Assembly: GCA_023101725.1 (NCBI GenBank)
Contig: JALJCO010010476.1
Coordinates: forward strand, 1,302,001 to 1,366,000
Length of the DNA stretch: 64,000 nucleotides
Source: Atherinomorus stipes
Taxonomy: Eukaryota > Chordata > Actinopteri > Atheriniformes > Atherinidae
Reading direction: 5' to 3'
Shown here: piece after piece, positions 37,723-50,367 of the stretch
Position numbering within the stretch: position 1 is the first letter of the stretch
Layout: each line of letters begins with the position of its first letter
Notes under the pieces: model-generated
What the model saw: only the letters and a program-made list of their open reading frames with translations
What the model was told of the DNA's origin: nothing
The model's database searches: none
Translations under genes and position numbers: made by a program

Positions 37723-40700
37723 GAACTAAACCTTTGCTATCAGTTTGACTTGACACCACTGTCTCAAAGCTCACATGAAACAAATGACGGTGCACTATTG
37801 CTTCTTCTTCTTTACATGTCCTCTTTTTCTCCAAATAAACCTACTCAAGCCTGACCAAGGACGCCCCCAAGGGGTGGCCAGTGCCCCCCTGAACAAAAAG
37901 GTGGCCAACCCACTGGACATTTTGCTTAGAAATCAGAAAAATATACTTGGTAAGATTTGAGTTTTTGCAGTGTATTGTTGAAATTAAGGACATTTGCTGC
38001 AGATAATGCCTTATATAGAGCCCAATTAATTCTGCCCCCTCCACTGCCATCATATGGATATACGTGGATCTACGACGAATAGTGTCCAAAGGAGTCAGAG
38101 TGATGCAGAAATGTTACTGATGAGTAAATACACGCATAAACTCCAGAAATAAGGTCCAGGTTGAAAGAAACAAAAGTTATCCTTTAATAACCCTTGGCCA
38201 CTTTGCTATTTTCTCTGGCCACCCTGTGGCCACCCTGAAGAAAAAACATGTCTCACCCACTATCTCAATCCAGTCTTATTCAAATATATGAGAACACTTC
38301 AATGGATGATCAGTTGGTAGCCTATATTTCCATAGTGTAAGAAGAATAAGAAACATTGCAAATAACTTTTCAGGGAATGACAATTTCTCTCACTACTGAG
38401 CAAGAAACTGGCACACAGGGAAGATACAGATGAATGTAAAACATATAAAATACTTTAAATTTCCACTTGAATCTGCAGGAGGTTAAGTTTGCCAAAGAAG
38501 AAAAAGGTGGTAAAACAGCCTGTTTTGCCAGTTTTTACGAAGAAAGAAAAGAATATAAAGACAAGAAACTTATTGCTAGCCCAGCAATATTATAAACACT
38601 ATAAAACAATTTAAAAAAACACCAGTGGTTTCACTTAGGACAAATTAAAGAAGATTTCTGGATCATTGAGGTAGTTTTTAATAAATCTCTGTTTTAAACA
38701 TCACTTGTAAAACCTTCATATAGAGTCGGAGCTGTGGCACTGCACCTTGCCACTGGTCAGCCAAAACTTTGCTGATGATTTGTACTTTACTCTCATGTCT
38801 ACACATTTCCCATTTCAGTAGAAAAAGTGTGATTCCTGAGTGTTTGAAGTACCATTTTCTGAGTCTTTGGAGTGGAAAATAGGATTCAAATCCCGTTCAA
38901 CACCTCTTCATTAACTAGCCAACCAAATGCCAACCACAAAAAAGAGCTTGCATCAAAGAACTTTGATAACTACATTTCTGTGCTTCCTGAAAATATTTCT
39001 AGGAGTATTTCACATAGGTTTTAATGCTTTGTAAAAAAGTGCACCAGAACACTGGAAAAGTCAAGTTTCATATAATTATTCATTGTGCCTTTGTGGAGAC
39101 TGGTGAATACAAAGTAACCCCGACCAATCCCACTGGAGAGGTGTTTTAGTTCCTGGTGTGTACAGCCACTTAACCAGACTCACAGACATTAGCCACCCAT
39201 GACTTTACTGCCAATCCAGATTCGACACCCACTGTACTCCCCATTAAAATTTTACAGGTCAAAAATTTAAAAGGCAGTTAAAGAAATGTTCTTTTTCATT
39301 ACACGTGACAAAAAATGAGTAGGTCGGGCCGTGGCATAATGGCACAGTAATTAAGGACTCATGGTTTGATACAATGTGACTGTAAATCAATGTAAGACTA
39401 ATTAATCAATATTTTAATTATTAGACCTTGTAATGAGGATTTTGTTAAATTCCCTTGGATCGTGTTGCCACTCTGGCCCCCTCTGTCATCATTAGTAAGA
39501 ACACTGAGGCTTTACTGTGTTGAATGTGTCATCATCCTGCAATGAACAGTGACATCAAAGAGCTCAAATTCTTGCTTTTTTTTATTCTTTATGTTTAAGC
39601 AAGTCAAGAATCAAAGCTCTATCTTTAGATGGCCTTACTTCACGGCCATTTGTATCATTATAATTTCCTCCATGATTTTTATTTTAAATCGGTGCCAACA
39701 ACTTACTTCTTTTATCAATACCCACTATATTTCAAATACAGAACAAATGGAAAATAACACCGTTAAAGGCAACCTTTAGATGAACATATTATGCAGCTGA
39801 CAGATTCATTTAATTTGGAGAGGTGCATCAGTGACTGTATAGAAGCTTCACATTGGTAATTTGAAAAGACTGATGACTTTATTTTTAACACATGGCATGT
39901 TAATAATTGTTTATTAGTAGTTCTCCTAATGACTCGTCTTCTTGAGGCCCAAAGTAATGTAAAATACATCATGAACAATATGAAATTTAAAGTTGTTGTA
40001 TGTAATCTTCTGGCCTTAAAAGTCTGTGTTCCTGACTTGTCTGATGGCACAGTTACATCTATTATGTACATTTCTGGAGCCAGCACCGCCCAGCAGCATC
40101 CTGTGGTTGAGAAACAGAACTTCACAACTTTATTTTCTGCGACACCACGTGATGTTTTAGTCTTGTTTCTCTGTACTCATCGCACTAGCAAGCAGATGTC
40201 AACACACCAGGTGTTTTGGATGTGCACCATGACTGATTTAGCAAAGAAATGCAAGAAGACATCAGAAGAAGAGAGGACAAGAAACAGATAAAGACACAGA
40301 GCAAGAGATTTAAAAAAAGAATCATCATCAAACTGTCTTTTACCGGCTGGAGAAAGCTCGTAGTGGAGTTTGGATGCAAGATTGATGCAGAATTAGCAGT
40401 GGTTAGGGGATGCATCACTGAAAAAAACCTGCCAAAGTTCTACAGTGGGTCTTTGAAAAATAAAAGAACATCGAAACCTTTGACTTTATTAAAAGAAATG
40501 GTTATTGTAACTGTGATGTGACCCAGTGCTTAACTCTCACAGGCCTATGGTAAAAATGACCACAACACCTTGTAGCAGCTATGTCTACAAATAATGCTCT
40601 CTCATATCAGATACAAATCTGGTCCCTGTGGGTAAAAACTTGTTTGAGCTTCTTAAGGGTCTGTTAGTCCAATTAACCAAAGAAGTCAGAATAAGGGTGA

Positions 40701-41445
40701 GATAAAAACAGGTCATTAACAGCTATACTGTATCCGGAAAATTGTATTAGTTACTCTTCAGGCAAATGTCAACTAATAGTAACAACTGACCACAGGTACT
40801 GTGAATGCCAGTGTGTGCTGTGGCTTGTCTACTGTTTGTGTGCCTTATGATGTGGAAGAGTGGTAACTTGTTCGTGTTTGTGTTAATGATTCTCACCCAA
40901 TGTCAGCTCAATATCCAGGTAATATCCAGCTTCCCTGACCCTAGACAGAATAAACAGGACCTGGAGAATGGATAGAAGGCTGGACAGTTGCTGACTGGAG
41001 AGAGATTTTTTGCAAGTCTGTACATTAAGATCTAGACTTGCTCAGCTCCCTTCTACAGGTAGAAGAAATATTTAAATATAGCGTGGTTGGGAGCCGTACT
41101 CGTGACTCATCCTGTGATGTCAGATTCTGGCCAATAGGGGCCTGCAATCTGGATAGGTCGCCATTTTTGGTCCTACTCGGCTCCAACTGAACCACAGCTG
41201 AATAGGTGCTAAAAGTGTATCTACTCTCCCCAGGAAAACAGTAATGTGAACACAAACAAATCCAGCGGTGTGGTGCTGGGCTGGGCTAAGTAGGTGCTAG
41301 TGTGAAAGAGGCATTACCTGGAGAGAGTGGGGATCAAACTCATCCGTTGGTTTATACGAGTTATTTGTGTTTGAAGGCTTTGAATTGTATGTTCTGGGCA
41401 CATGGAAAATGATGAGTTTGTAATAAATGTACATTGCAATAAAGT
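37723..41445. other. Intergenic, no gene recognised
   Basis: Two overlapping short frames near 39763-40521 (up to 120 codons) have no domain. The block 39990-40190 resembles short repeats seen elsewhere in fish (TTGTATGTAATCTTCTGG-like), but its class is unknown. GTGGCCA/TGGCCAC motifs recur at 37870-38240. Confidence 0.4.
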
Positions 41446-42346
41446 CAACCTGTCCTCCAAAGTCATATGTACCATATGGTCATTTGTGCACACCTGAAAT
41501 TAGGCTCTCTCAGAACGCATTTCACACACTCCCTAACACCCCTGGCGGCAGCAGGAGGAGAAATGACAGCGAGTCCGACTAAAGAGAAGGAAGTCAACTA
41601 AAGAAAGATATTTAACAGTTGGTTGAAACACTTGAGACAGTGTTTAGCTTGACTGGTTGGGAAGCTGCTCCAGTAATCGGAGGCTGCAGTTCCTCCACGC
41701 AGCTGGTCTAGGTACAATTCCCAGCTTGGGACCCGCCACAGCCCCCACTCCCTGCCTCCCTCTCCTCTCATCCTGTGATATAAAGGCCGTCAAAACCTGA
41801 AAAAACACCTGATTATGATACGACAGTGTGCATTTACTATGTAGCCTATTTAAATTCTGTTTATTTATTATTATTTATGTTCACTGATGAATGTGCACGC
41901 ATGTACTATATATGACATGAAAAAAGTTATTGCCAGCCACTGCAACACTGCAAATGTCCTGTTAATCCCTTTCTTCCGGTTCGTTGTCAATGGCGTCCTT
42001 AGCAACAACCGTAGCAACAACCACAAAACCTGAAAGAATGTAAGTCAACACAAAAAAAAAATCTATGGATCATTTACATAAACTGAATGGATATGAAAAT
42101 AAAGTGTATATTTGTCACTGAAAATTTGTCAAAACAAAGCTGAAGGTACACTCTACCTTAAAAAATATAAATTTCTACACATAGTACCCAAGATTGAAGG
42201 GACATCCTCCATTTTTCATTTGGTCAAGCCAGGGAGCCACTAGGGGTCGCTTTTGGTCGCATTTTCAGTAAAAACATAAGCATAGGTCGTATTTTGGTGC
42301 ATGCACAAACGACCATATGGTACATATGACTTTGGAGGATAGGTTG
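41446..42346. mobile_element. TIR element of unknown class, 0.9 kb
   Basis: The ends are inverted over about 45 bp: the left end reads CAACCTGTCCTCCAAAGTCA then TATGTACCATATGGTC, and the right end inverts to CAACCTATCCTCCAAAGTCA then the same TATGTACCATATGGTC. No matching target-site duplication was found next to these ends. The interior shows no transposase and contains a degenerate SINE. Confidence 0.65.
41648..41825 (+). repeat. Degenerate tRNA-like SINE inside the TIR element
   Basis: GACTGGTTGGGAAGCTGC then AGTAATCGGAGG and a B-box-like GGTACAATTCC are spaced as in a tRNA-derived SINE head, followed by a pyrimidine-rich body. Several box positions are mutated, so it is old. Confidence 0.45.
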
Positions 42347-42399
42347 CATGAAGTAGCTTACCTTTAGGAGAGACGTGGAAGGAAAGAAGTTAAAGGTTG

Positions 42400-42960
42400 A
42401 ACATTGAACACAGACAGAACAGCGATATCATGTGTGTCTAGATTGTAGTTGCAACATGTGATGGGACTGGGTTCACGGTCCCACCTGGATTGGCCTGCAG
42501 CCTGTCTGCGCCCGATAAACTCACACATAAACCAGTATCTCTCCTTGTCGGGAGCTTTATTGTGCTCACCTCCTCCCAAGTTCCGTGTGATCCCTCAGTG
42601 AACAAGTGCAACAGACAGTATCCATATAGGCGCACGAAACCACACAGCCAACACAACTACACTCGGTTGCTCTCCTCCAGCTTCTACTACACTCCTCTCT
42701 CCATTACCCAGACGCCGTCCCATTCATAAAAGCTAAGCCCCGCCCACCAAGCGGTAGTGTTTCCAGACTTCTCGGTTGGCTGTGTGCCACGTCACCACAT
42801 TAAGTGAACAACAGAAAACCAAAATAATGTACAAAGACAAACAATACACATATAACACATTTCCCGGGAACACAGATACAACAAAGACACATTCTCCCAT
42901 GCCTAACACTCCAGGTCATAGGCTTATATATATTATATCTATTTATATGTATATGTAGGC
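42400..42960 (-). repeat. Possible solo LTR (retroelement), class unknown
   Basis: On the minus strand a GC box (GGGCGGGGC) is followed by a TTTTATGA TATA-like stretch, and about 170 bp further by CACAATAAAGC, a poly(A) signal. This order of promoter and polyadenylation signals is typical of an LTR. I could not define TG/CA ends, a target duplication, or internal retroelement genes, so this is tentative. Confidence 0.3.
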
Positions 42961-43170
42961 ACTTGTGTGATTCTTCCCATAAACAACCAGCTTCCCGCCT
43001 GTGACGTAATCCCTCCGTCACACAACAGCAGAAAAATAACTCCAGCTGTTTGGTTGCCAGGCTCGCTGCCGATATGGCAAGTAACCAGCAGCCTGCAGCG
43101 TGTCCAACATGTATTGCAGAGGAGTAACTGACAGCTAACATTAGCCATGTTAGCAAACAAGTTAGCTTAC

Positions 43171-43320
43171 CAATCCAGGAGGAAAGTCGCCATTTCTGCG
43201 TTTTGAAGCCGTGCAAAAAGTTTATGTTGGTCCATCTGGTGTAGTCTTCACCTAAATTTACTACAGATTTTGCTCTTCTTATGTCACTCCTCTTCTGAGA
43301 CGGATAACAACATCTCCAGG
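43171..43320 (-). pseudogene. Possible first exon of a fish transposon-derived gene, frameshifted
   Basis: The minus strand reads RSDIRRAKSVVNLG then YTRWTNINFLHGFKT. After a one-base shift it continues EMATFLLDW to a GTAAGC donor at 43170. The pattern (VNIG-x-x-x-x-RW ... GFKTDAE-x-A-x-FLLD) resembles the N-terminal exon of transposon-derived proteins that I recall from fish annotations. The frameshift argues against an active gene. Family identity is uncertain. Confidence 0.35.
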
Positions 43321-43324
43321 GCAA

Positions 43325-46065
43325 GCAGCTGCTTGGCTTGTCGACACCACTGTTTCCCCCTGTGCCAGCCTAACTGTGCCCAACATACTATTACCACACA
43401 GAGATCGTATTTGGCAACCTGCAATGGCAGCCTGTATTGGCTTGTAGCTGTAAAAATAATGCCGTTGTCAAACCTGTTAAATTTGATTTTATATTTATTT
43501 TCAGACTAAATATAATGTTTTTAGGAAATGTACTTTCATTCTGCACTCTTCCAAATGACTTGTGGAGGTTTCATTTTTAAAAAAAATATAGCTTTTAATA
43601 AAAGTGTTCCATATTCAACCTTTAAGCTTTATTAAACAATGTGACATGTAATAAACATTTCTATGTTTGTAATCCAGGTCTTATGTTTCACTCAGTCTTT
43701 TGTCTTTTTGTTGTTGTTTTTGTAATTGAGATAAAAGTGTGAGACTCAACAAGAGAAAATTATTTCAAGCTATGATTTGTTTTATAGGTTAGTCATGCCA
43801 TTGAATTATTTCTGGAAATTCTTCGCTATCAGTTAAAAGATTGAAATTGAAAATGTATGTTTACTATGAGACTATCCAGTACCTGCATCTACGAAAGCAG
43901 AACTTATTGCTAAATTCATTTGTTGAAAGAACATTGATTACATGACCATAACTATTCTGAATGTACTGTAAGATGAAAGGGGTTAATTGCGATGACAATA
44001 CTTGTCATCTAAGACTTGCTTGTGCAGTTGCTATGGGAACCAGCACATAAGCTATGTTGTTTGGTCCTATTCGGGGATCTCTTGGCATTTCATATGGTCA
44101 TTATGAAGAAATCAGAGAGTATAGATGTCATTATTTTCTTTGTCTGCTCATTTACATAAAATATCTGAAATTCAATCAAATAAAACAAATAAGAAAACTT
44201 TTATCTTACTTAACTCATTGACTGATAGCCATTGTGTAGACTCTTTTCTTTTAACAAGTTATTTCCATGGAAAACGACTGAAAGCAAGAGGTTCTTCATC
44301 TCATGCTGGAGTATCTTTAAACTTATGAAAGTCTTGGTCTCTGAGACTGAAGATCTTGGATGATGGTGAGCAACCAGATTCTTCAGATAAAGGTGGAGCT
44401 TGCCCATTAGTGGCTTCAAATGTGAGGAAATTCAAATCTTATTCTCCAATTTATAGAAATGCTGAGGGAAATGTGTAATCATCTTACTAACATTCTCTCA
44501 AAGTTAATTTTTTCTGACAAATATCTTTGCAGCGTGTTTGGCACCATTTTAACATTACCCAGTTGCTAATTTATCTTCTACAGCTGAAGCCATAAGAAAG
44601 GTAACTGTCATATAACTATAGCGTTAATATAAGCAGTTAGTTGTGGTTTGCTCCTTGTGGAAAACCAAAGGTTAATCTGAAAGCAGAAAAAAAATGGTAC
44701 TTACCACCCATAATTTAAATGCCACTATGAAGCTTGTGCAATGCACACAGCCTTATGATGTGAAACTTCAGCTATATAAACAAATCTACACAGGCAAATT
44801 TTTGTCCATGGTTGTGGGCAAGGCTATCCTGTTGAACTGAGCTTATTTTATAAGTGTTTTCTGCTGGAGGCCAGCTACTGTGCTGTTACACTGCAAAATC
44901 TCTCCTTTTCTTTGCTTATTTAAAGGGTTTTAGAGTCCTCTAAGAGTAGGGGGTGGGGGGTGGGCTGGAGAGGGGGGGTCATATTAGCAGGGCTATGAAG
45001 TGGAAGAACAAGCAAGGTTAATGAGCAAGAGGAGACGGAGCAATGCTGACACTGAAAGACAAAGGCAAGGAGAGGTGAAAAAGGAATGCTTTTGTATTTT
45101 TGTGGTGCAAAGATGCATGGTGGAAAAAACAATAACCAGTGCTTTGTTTATTAATGCAATTTTATGTATGCAGACATGTAGACAAATGGTTATACCAGGA
45201 CTTATTATTTTTCTGTGAGATGTGCTTCCCTAAATGGGATTACACAACCCATCTGAGTGTGGCCTGTGAGTGTCAAGCTACATCTTAACCACAACTGGCA
45301 AAACTGTGTGGAGCTCATCTCCGCTGAGGCAGAACTAAAATCTGGAAATAATCAGCTAGTGGGGAACATGAGAAATTCTCCAGAAAACACTTTAACGCCA
45401 CTGGAGCCCACTGCTCCTCAAGATTGGATTCAGGTACCTAATCCCAGGCGGCAGCTGCCCACCCTCCCCCTTGCTTTTCTTTCATACAGTGGAGCGCAGC
45501 AGCCATGGGGTGTCAACAGGGGCAGAGAGACTGCTGTGGCTGACACCTGCTGGGCGCTATAAATATAAAAAAAACTGGAGCTGCCATTGTTAGTTTATAC
45601 TGTAGTTCTCTCTCCCAGGCCACTCTCTCTTGTAGGCTGATGTCTACTTTAATGCAGACTGAAGGCTTCTGCCATCACCAAACCATTAGATAAGCAAGGC
45701 ATCCAAATGACTCAACTGATTCCACCCAGCAGCAAAGATCCCAGCCTAGATCACAGAGAAAAGCTGTCACTGTGGCTGGTGTTCCACATCCAATCAGAAA
45801 ACAGCTATTTCTTTGACTTAAATATTTCTGTTAAGCAACACATTTCCAACAGCCAGTATGATGTAAAATGCAATTATAAACAAATATTCAATTAAATAAG
45901 AAGAAAAAAAAAGGAAAAACTCAGAATATCAAGAGGAGCCTTGTATTCATTAAAGAGCAAGTCTGTTCAACACAACAAGGCAGCCAGATCATCATTCTGC
46001 TTGCTACAATGCTGGACAGGACAGGTTGAAAAATAAGAAAAAAAGAATTAAAGAATTAAACAAAA
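43325..46065. other. Intergenic, no gene recognised
   Basis: No exon was supported. Sequence at 45240-45600 is GC-richer and complex, with overlapping short frames but no domain. It could be a conserved regulatory block. Confidence 0.45.
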
Positions 46066-46312
46066 TCAGTCAGTCATTTTCTGTACCGCTTATCCAGTTC
46101 AGGGTCGCGGGGGTTGCTGGAGCCTATCCCAGCTATTATCAGGCGAGAGGCGGGGTACACCCTGGACAGGTCGCCAGTCTGTCGCAGGGCCAACACAGAG
46201 AGACAGACAACCATTCACGCTCACATTCATTCCTAGGGGCAATTTAGAGTAACCAATTAACCTAACATGCATGTCTTTGGATGGTGAGGAAGCCGGAGTA
46301 ACCAGAGAAAAC
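46066..46312 (+). repeat. Common teleost interspersed repeat
   Basis: It contains TACCGCTTATCCAGTTCAGG, GGAGCCTATCCCAGCT, GTACACCCTGGACAGGTCGC, CAATTTAGAGTAACCAATTA and AACATGCATGTCTTTGGA. This is a very abundant fish repeat whose translated frames are often mis-annotated. I do not assign its class with certainty. Confidence 0.8.
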
Positions 46313-46399
46313 AAAATAAGAAGGAAAAAAAGAAGAAAATAACATATTTTCTAAAATCAATATTCAAGACAATTTATTTACATTTTTAAGATATTAAAA

Positions 46400-46500
46400 T
46401 GTTCAGTTCAATTTAATTTAATTTAATTTAATTCAAGGTTTATATAGAGCCCATTTGAAACAACCTCAGTTTTTAAAGTTAGAATCGGAAATGATACTGT
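46400..46500 (-). repeat. Probable LINE 3' tail, reverse orientation
   Basis: TTTAATTTAATTTAATT repeats followed by AAGGTTTATATAGAGCCCAT resemble the reversed 3' tail of an L2/Rex-like LINE. Short and without a coding part. Confidence 0.4.
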
Positions 46501-47984
46501 AGAAGTCACAAATAAAATTAACAATAAAAAACAAAATAAAAAGAGTATCATAAATAATGAAATGGTAGCACATACAGTAAGAATTGCAATAAAACAAATA
46601 AAGGAGCAATAAAAGTAACAAGCCAGGATGTCTTATTGTATTGAAGGGAAGAAGGAAAAGAATGTTTTAAGTCTGGATTAAACTGTCCTGGACTTAAACC
46701 TGTATAAGATTGGAAATTTTATAAAAGTTATTATTCTATTTAGTTGAATGTGGTTTTATGAACATGACCCAGTGTGCTTCTTGACAAACATTCATTAGGA
46801 CTGACCTTGGGCTCAGACACTCACTGTAAATAAAGAGGGACGAAGATTCTGCTATGCTCAATTCCGATTTACTGACTGAAATCCATTTTCTGTGTGTGTG
46901 TGTGATTGTTCACCCTATCATTTTCATGTGACCTGCATCAGAATTTACTATGAACTGTACAAGGCTCTAAGTGACCCCCATGCACAGAAGAAAGAACAAA
47001 GTCACACGCGGTATGCTGCAGTAAATGTGGATGCAACACTTGTTTGCATGTATTTAATCATAATGAAACAGGATTAAACCCATGCCAACTAATTAAACGC
47101 TAGTTAACCGTTCCTGTTTTGTTTCCCAACTGTTCTCGGAAAACACAGGGGTGGGGATCTGTCCTCTCCACGGCTGAAGCAGTTTTCCTTCGGGGCAAAC
47201 TCCCACACTTGTTGAGTTGGTGGCTGAAGAGAAGTGGCTTTATTTTAAGACAGCACTGTTATGAGCAGACACTATTCTTCTGTCTACCTGCGGCGGTCAC
47301 TGTCTCTTTCTTTGCATGATGTATTCACACGCACTTTTTCTCAAGATGAGCTCAAATAAGATGAGGATGGGGAGAAGGAGAGAAGCAGGTGGAGAAGTCC
47401 TATGAAAACCTGAGGAGCAGCTGCCTCTGGTAGCTGCATCACTGCTTTGTGTAACAAACACTGGTGGAGGAAGAATATTCCAGCAGACATGACTGCAGTT
47501 CCCAGTCTTCACACGTCCTGTAAACAATGGCTGTAGACAGGGGAACTTAACCAGTAGAAATGTGTTGGATGACTCCCACAGCTAACCTGTAAGTGTGCCC
47601 TGCTTCTGTATCCACTTCCAATGTAACTCAGGATCTGTAGGAAACCTAAATAAGCAAACGCCATCCATAACTGTTCATTCGGGAAAGAGGAAAAGTAACT
47701 TAAAAACTGCTGTAAAGCCACTAGACTCCATGTTACAGAGTTGTAGAGGTTCACCAACGAACATCATGTCCTGCTGCAGCAAGCAGCACCACAGTCTGTT
47801 CATATAAATGTGCTGAAATGCAGCGATGTTTCCTTATAACTCATTTATGCATGCTTTATGCATTTGCACCTGTACAGTATCTATTACAGAGATCATCATG
47901 AATAAGAATTTTGTCTAGAAAACATGGCAAAAATGTCAAAATCATGTCATCAGCACTTTAATGTCAGTAAACACCTTTTAAGTG
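46501..47984. other. Intergenic, no gene recognised
   Basis: No supported exon or repeat boundary. Frames of up to 82 codons around 47297-47807 on both strands lack domains. Confidence 0.45.
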
Positions 47985-48625
47985 GGAGTTTAAAAAACAA
48001 GTCAGGAATCTTGGTGCACTGCTGAACTTAAATCTAATTAGCATCAGTAAAATAAAAGGGTTTATGTCTGAAAAAGATCAACAGAAGCTTATCCACACAT
48101 TTATTTCCAGTAGACTCAACTACTGTAACAGTCTACGAACATACTTACTGAAAAGAGCATTTAACAGCTTTAGGAAAGAGCAGTATCACCCCAGTACTGA
48201 AGTCTCTATATTGACTTCCAGTTCTTTACAGAATAAATCTTAAAGTGCTGCTACTGGTCTTGAAGTCACTAAATGGTTTGAGTCCAGAATACATGCTAAA
48301 CATGATAGTAAATATATCGGTTCAGATCAGCTGTTGGAATCAGAGTAAACATGGAGGAGCAGCATTTTGCTGTCATGCCTCAAAAAAGAGGAAAAAACTC
48401 CCTACAGGGGCTATATTAGTCACAAATGCAGAGATTTTAAAATCCAGGTTAAAAACACATTTCTTTTCCTGTGCCTTTAAGTGAACTGTCATGTTATGCT
48501 CTGAGTCTTTGAGTCTTATTTGCCTGTCTGTTTCTATCTGTCTTCATTTTCATTTAATGTTTCTTTTATTTATGTTGCACATAAATTGTGTTGTGTATGA
48601 AATGTGCTATAATAAACTTGCCTTA
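47985..48625 (+). pseudogene. L2/Rex-type LINE: RT C-terminus and 3' UTR remnant
   Basis: With frameshifts the + strand reads VRNLGALLNLNL, then FISSRLNYCNSL and, in frame from 48245, LLLVLKSLNGLSPEYM. These correspond to the NLGV...SRLDYCNSL...LLLVFKALNGLAPEYL blocks at the end of LINE ORF2. The 3' part has GAAATGTGCTATAATAAACT, the usual 3' end. It is heavily mutated and 5'-truncated. Confidence 0.72.
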
Positions 48626-49007
48626 CCTTGTTTTAGGTTAGCTGGTTGTGATGTTACCATCATGGAAAGTAAGCAGCTCCCTCTGCCTCTGCCTGCCATG
48701 TGATTATTGTTTGTTCCGACATGATATGAAGTTTTGACAGCATCTTTCTGTTCCGACAGTCATTGCAAAATTGGTCCTGGCATTAAGCAAGTTAACAGCT
48801 ATGATACAGGTTAGAGTAAAGACATACCCGAAGGCTAATACCAGAGGTCTTCCTATTAAGGTTAAGAGCTGTGGATCTGGAAAGGTTACAGTACTTAAAG
48901 GTGCAATATGCAACCTTTTAAAATAACTATGTTGAAATAGAACTTCATAATCAGTCTAAAACAAAGAAAACTAAAATTTAAACCTCATTTAAAGCCTTTC
49001 TTGCAAC

Positions 49008-49120
49008 CAATCAAATCAAATCAAACTTTATTTACATAACACTGTTTATACAAAAAATACAAAACAGTGCTTCACAAGATAAAATACAAAAAAAAGAAAA
49101 AGAAAAAAGAAAAAAAAGGT
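49008..49120 (-). repeat. LINE 3' tail, reverse orientation
   Basis: CAATCAAATCAAATCAAACT followed by TTATTTACATAACACTG and CAGTGCTTCACAAG is the reversed 3' end of an L2/Rex-like LINE, with a repeated TTTGAT tail on the minus strand. An A-rich tract follows. Confidence 0.55.
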
Positions 49121-49284
49121 AGGATAAACCCATTCAGTAGATTCCTTTATACTGAGAAAACCAAGGCAACAGAGACTTTTGTGTTATTCTTGACATAGAA
49201 GGATCATAATTTAAATGGTTTATCCAATGGGAATAAATTTAAAGGTTCACACCCTTTGGAATCAGAAGAAAAAAGCATGCCAGA

Positions 49285-49822
49285 AGAAAAGCACTCTGAG
49301 AGTGCAGACCTCCGCAGGGCAGCCCGTTTTACCCGTCACAAAATTCCGGGATTCAGAAGCTGATCCGAAGCACCTGATGCGAAATCAAACAGATAATGGA
49401 AGTGGTAACCAGGTACGGAAATTTAACAACTCATGTAGCATTTATTGACATGGGCACCGCTGTGTACACACCACCCACCCTGCCACTGACAAAGTTTGTC
49501 AGTGTATTTGATATGACCACACCAATTTATCATCATGTATTAGGAGACAGATGAGTATGAAGACATAAACTAGCTCAGTCCTCACCACCAACTGGTGAGG
49601 AGTGGGCCTGTCTAGCAATGATAAAAATCTTTTTTTTTTTAAATTCCTGTATCCAGACAATGATCTGGATCAGCACCAAAATGTAATCATTTGCTATCTG
49701 TCATAATTCACATCTTTGAAAATTTCAGCAAAATCTGTTCATACTTTTTCGAGTTATTTTGAAAATAAACAAATAGACAGAACACAGATGAAAACATAAC
49801 CCCGCACTCTGGCGGAGGTAAC
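49285..49822. repeat. Dispersed repeat with CTCCGC / GCGGAGGT ends
   Basis: It begins with GAGTGCAGACCTCCGC and ends with GCACTCTGGCGGAGGTAAC; the interior holds ACAATGATCTGGATCAGCAC then ATTTTGAAAATAAACAAATA near the 3' side. This resembles a widely dispersed fish repeat whose 3' end carries a GGATCA block and an AACAAACAGACAGA-like tail. Class not assigned. Confidence 0.45.
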
Positions 49823-50032
49823 TAACATGCATGTTCAGTGTTCAGGAGCTTGAAACAAAATGTACTAATTACAAGAAAAAAAGATCTGGTAAGAACACCA
49901 TGAACACGGCTCTACTTTTACTTAGAAATTAAATTAAAATATTGCTTATTAAACTATTAAAAATGTCCAAACTCCAGTTCATTTACTTGAGGATAATGTG
50001 TCCATTGGTTTGCCTCAAGTACTATCAAACAC

Positions 50033-50367
50033 TACAGGGAGTGCAGAATTATTAGGCAAACGAGTGTTTTCACCACATCATCCTCTTTATGCATGTTGTC
50101 TTACTCCAAACTGTATAGGCCGAAAGCCTACTACAGTACCACTAAAGCATATCAGGTGATGTGCATCTCTGTAATGACAAGGGGTGTGGTCTAATGACAT
50201 CAACACCCTATATCAGGTGTATTAGGCAAACATAATTATTAGGCAACTTCCTTTCCTTTGGCAAAATGGGTCAGAAGAGGGACTTGACAGGCTCCGTAAA
50301 GTCAAAAATAGTGAGATATCTTGCAGAGGGTTGCAACACTCTGCCTAATAATTCTGCACTCCCTGTA
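50033..50367 (+). mobile_element. Tc1-like MITE derived by internal deletion
   Basis: The element proper is 50035-50365 (331 bp), flanked by TA on both sides. The ends are CAGGGAGTGCAGAATTATTA and the exact inverse TAATAATTCTGCACTCCCTG. It keeps the 5' untranslated region and start of a Tc1-like transposase: ATG at 50266 gives MGQKRDLTGSVKSKIVRYLA and a few more residues. The frame then jumps straight into the right TIR at about 50342. It is therefore a non-autonomous deletion product of a full-length fish Tc1-like element. Confidence 0.9.

Noticed and set aside
42800..43324. 174-codon open frame on the minus strand
   Set aside because: Only its first ~150 bp resembles a coding exon; after the GTAAGC donor the frame runs through intron-like and LTR-like sequence.
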